Source: Thermoguttaceae bacterium
GTDB taxonomy: Bacteria > Planctomycetota > Planctomycetia > Pirellulales > Thermoguttaceae
Assembly: GCA_024653385.1 (NCBI GenBank)
Contig: JANLFZ010000411.1
Location: 1 to 5,697 of the forward strand
Length of the DNA stretch: 5,697 nt
Direction: 5' to 3'
This document shows, piece by piece, positions 4,613 to 5,697 of this stretch (position 1 is the first letter of the stretch; each line of letters starts with the position of its first letter). The translations under genes and the position numbers were made by a program. The notes below the pieces were generated by a model. The model had not been told where the DNA came from, made no database searches, and saw nothing but the letters and a program-made list of their open reading frames with translations.

Positions 4613-5647
4613 ATGACACCGCGTGACCGAGTGCTAGCGGCTTTGCACCACTGCCAACCGGACCGCACCCCCACCGACTTCTGGGCCGAGGAACCGACCT
4701 GGAGGCGGTTGCTGGCGCACGTGGGGCACGGCGACCGCGATCGCGTGCTCGACGACTTGGGCGTCGACGTGCGGCACCTCGAGGTGCCGAACCCTCCCGA
4801 GCGGGCGATCGGCAACGGCATGTACCGGAACTTCTGGGGCGAGCAATACGTGTACCGAGACACTCCGTGGGGGCCGATGCGCGAGGACATGCGCGGGGCG
4901 CTGGCCGAGGCGAAGAGCCTGGCCGATCTCGAAGGCTTCGATTGGCCCACGCCCGACGTCTTCGACCATTCGTCGCTGGCGGCGCAATGCCGCCGGTGGG
5001 ACCGCCACGCCCTTCTGTATGGCTTTGCCGACGTCTGGCAGCGGCCGGGCCTGGTGCGCGGATGGGAGGGGATGTTCCTCGACATGGCCGAGCGGCCCGA
5101 ATGGGTCCACTTCCTGTGCCGCAAGTTCACCGATTTCTACAAGGAAGACTATACCCGCGCGGCCGAGGTCACCCATGGCCGGATCGACCTCTACCTCCTG
5201 ATCAGCGACCTGGGCGGCCAGACCGGGCCGCTCATTTCCGTGACCATGTTCCGACGGTTCGTGGCTCCGTACCTCAAGGAGATGATCGACACGATCCACG
5301 GCTTGGGCGGCCGAGTGCTCTACCATAGCTGCGGCGCGATCGGCCCGTTCATTCCCGAGCTGATCGCCCTGGGCATCGACATCCTCGACCCGATCCAGCC
5401 GGTGGGGCCCCAGATGCAGCCCGAACGGCTCAAGGCTGAGTTCGGCGATCGGCTGGTGTTCCACGGCGGCATCGACATGCAACACCTGCTGCCGCGGGGG
5501 AGCGCCGACGAGGTGCGCGCGGAGGTGCGGCGTTACTGCCGGACGCTTGGACGCGGGGGCGGCTACATCCTGGGGCCGGCCCACTTGTTCCAGCCCGACG
5601 TGCCGCCCGAGAATATCCTGGCGGTGTACCACGAGGTGATCGGGTAA
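4613..5647 (+). CDS. URO-D (uroporphyrinogen decarboxylase-like) family protein, not HemE
   Basis: 344 aa, the usual length for the family, an (alpha/beta)8 barrel expected in the cytoplasm; no signal peptide. It opens with MTPRDRVLAALHHCQPDRTP, the typical start of the non-HemE branch of PF01208. The HemE substrate-site block 'R-Q-A-G-R' is absent near the N-terminus, so heme synthesis is unlikely. Other landmarks: W-G (86-87), D-L-G-G-Q-T-G (199-205), H-S-C-G (238-241), F-H-G-G-I-D (283-288) and G-P-A-H-L-F-Q-P-D-V-P-P-E-N (321-334). H-S-C recalls the H-x-C zinc ligands of MtaA/MtbA/CmuA corrinoid methyltransferases, but the later cysteine ligand of those enzymes is not evident, so methyl transfer is only a possibility. 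Start at ATG 4613, with GAAGG ending seven bases before it and the family-typical M-T-P-R; ATG 4565 would overlap the promoter. Divergent partner is the oxidoreductase gene, suggesting a shared catabolic role of unknown substrate. Confidence 0.88.
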   Translation: MTPRDRVLAALHHCQPDRTPTDFWAEEPTWRRLLAHVGHGDRDRVLDDLGVDVRHLEVPNPPERAIGNGMYRNFWGEQYVYRDTPWGPMREDMRGALAEAKSLADLEGFDWPTPDVFDHSSLAAQCRRWDRHALLYGFADVWQRPGLVRGWEGMFLDMAERPEWVHFLCRKFTDFYKEDYTRAAEVTHGRIDLYLLISDLGGQTGPLISVTMFRRFVAPYLKEMIDTIHGLGGRVLYHSCGAIGPFIPELIALGIDILDPIQPVGPQMQPERLKAEFGDRLVFHGGIDMQHLLPRGSADEVRAEVRRYCRTLGRGGGYILGPAHLFQPDVPPENILAVYHEVIG

Positions 5648-5661
5648 GGGCCTGTAAAACA

Positions 5662-5697
5662 ATGAGTTGGGCAAACATGAGAGAGCAAGGAAGCGCA
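5662..5697 (+). CDS. Possible start of another gene (runs off the edge)
   Basis: ATG at 5662 opens a frame that reads MSWANMREQGSA to the window end; a second in-frame ATG is at 5677. It lies 15 bp after the URO-D stop. The ribosome site is weak (GGG, distant). The 50 bases after the URO-D stop are about half G+C, clearly lower than the genes to the left, which could mark the edge of an inserted element. Twelve codons cannot identify a family. Confidence 0.2.
   Translation, partial: MSWANMREQGSA

Noticed and set aside
4634..5674. 346-codon open frame antisense to the URO-D gene
   Set aside because: It mirrors the URO-D frame in GC-rich DNA, has no domain hallmarks, and the sense frame has clear family motifs, promoter and ribosome site.

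Overview
The window looks like chromosomal DNA of a planctomycete, most likely of the Pirellulales type. Three things point there: a surface protein with an IEPLEDRKLLA-type N-terminal motif, cadherin-like Ig repeats and a C-terminal dockerin; a Tat-exported Gfo/Idh/MocA oxidoreductase; and a divergent non-HemE URO-D protein beside it. Coding regions are GC-rich throughout, so long antisense open frames are common and are not treated as genes. The taxonomic call is inference from protein architecture; no marker gene is present.

Layout from left to right: (1) positions 1-114, minus strand, the first 38 codons of a secreted protein whose mature N-terminus resembles SMP-30/gluconolactonase-like proteins. 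(2) 115-513, a 399-bp gap with three small hairpins in the leader of that gene. (3) 514-810, plus strand, the N-terminal third of an IS5-family transposase with a good ribosome binding site but no catalytic part. (4) 811-1240, a 430-bp gap with a putative promoter near its right end. (5) 1241-3109, plus strand, a 622-aa surface/extracellular dockerin protein. (6) 3110-3200, a strong hairpin between convergent genes. (7) 3201-4439, minus strand, the Tat-signal oxidoreductase. (8) 4440-4612, a divergent promoter region with two recognisable sigma70-like promoters and an imperfect dyad between them. (9) 4613-5647, plus strand, the URO-D family protein. (10) 5648-5697, a lower-GC tail with a possible start of another reading frame.

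The oxidoreductase and URO-D genes share one 173-bp divergent regulatory region, so they may be co-regulated; the substrates of both are unknown. The SMP-30-like protein and the oxidoreductase are both predicted to be exported, which fits the expanded periplasmic carbohydrate chemistry of planctomycetes, but the window does not prove a shared pathway. The dockerin protein appears to be a stand-alone cell-surface or matrix protein. I see no CRISPR array, tRNA, rRNA, phage module or clear defence system. The least explained items are the unassigned beta-rich domain of the dockerin protein and the shared divergent regulatory region.
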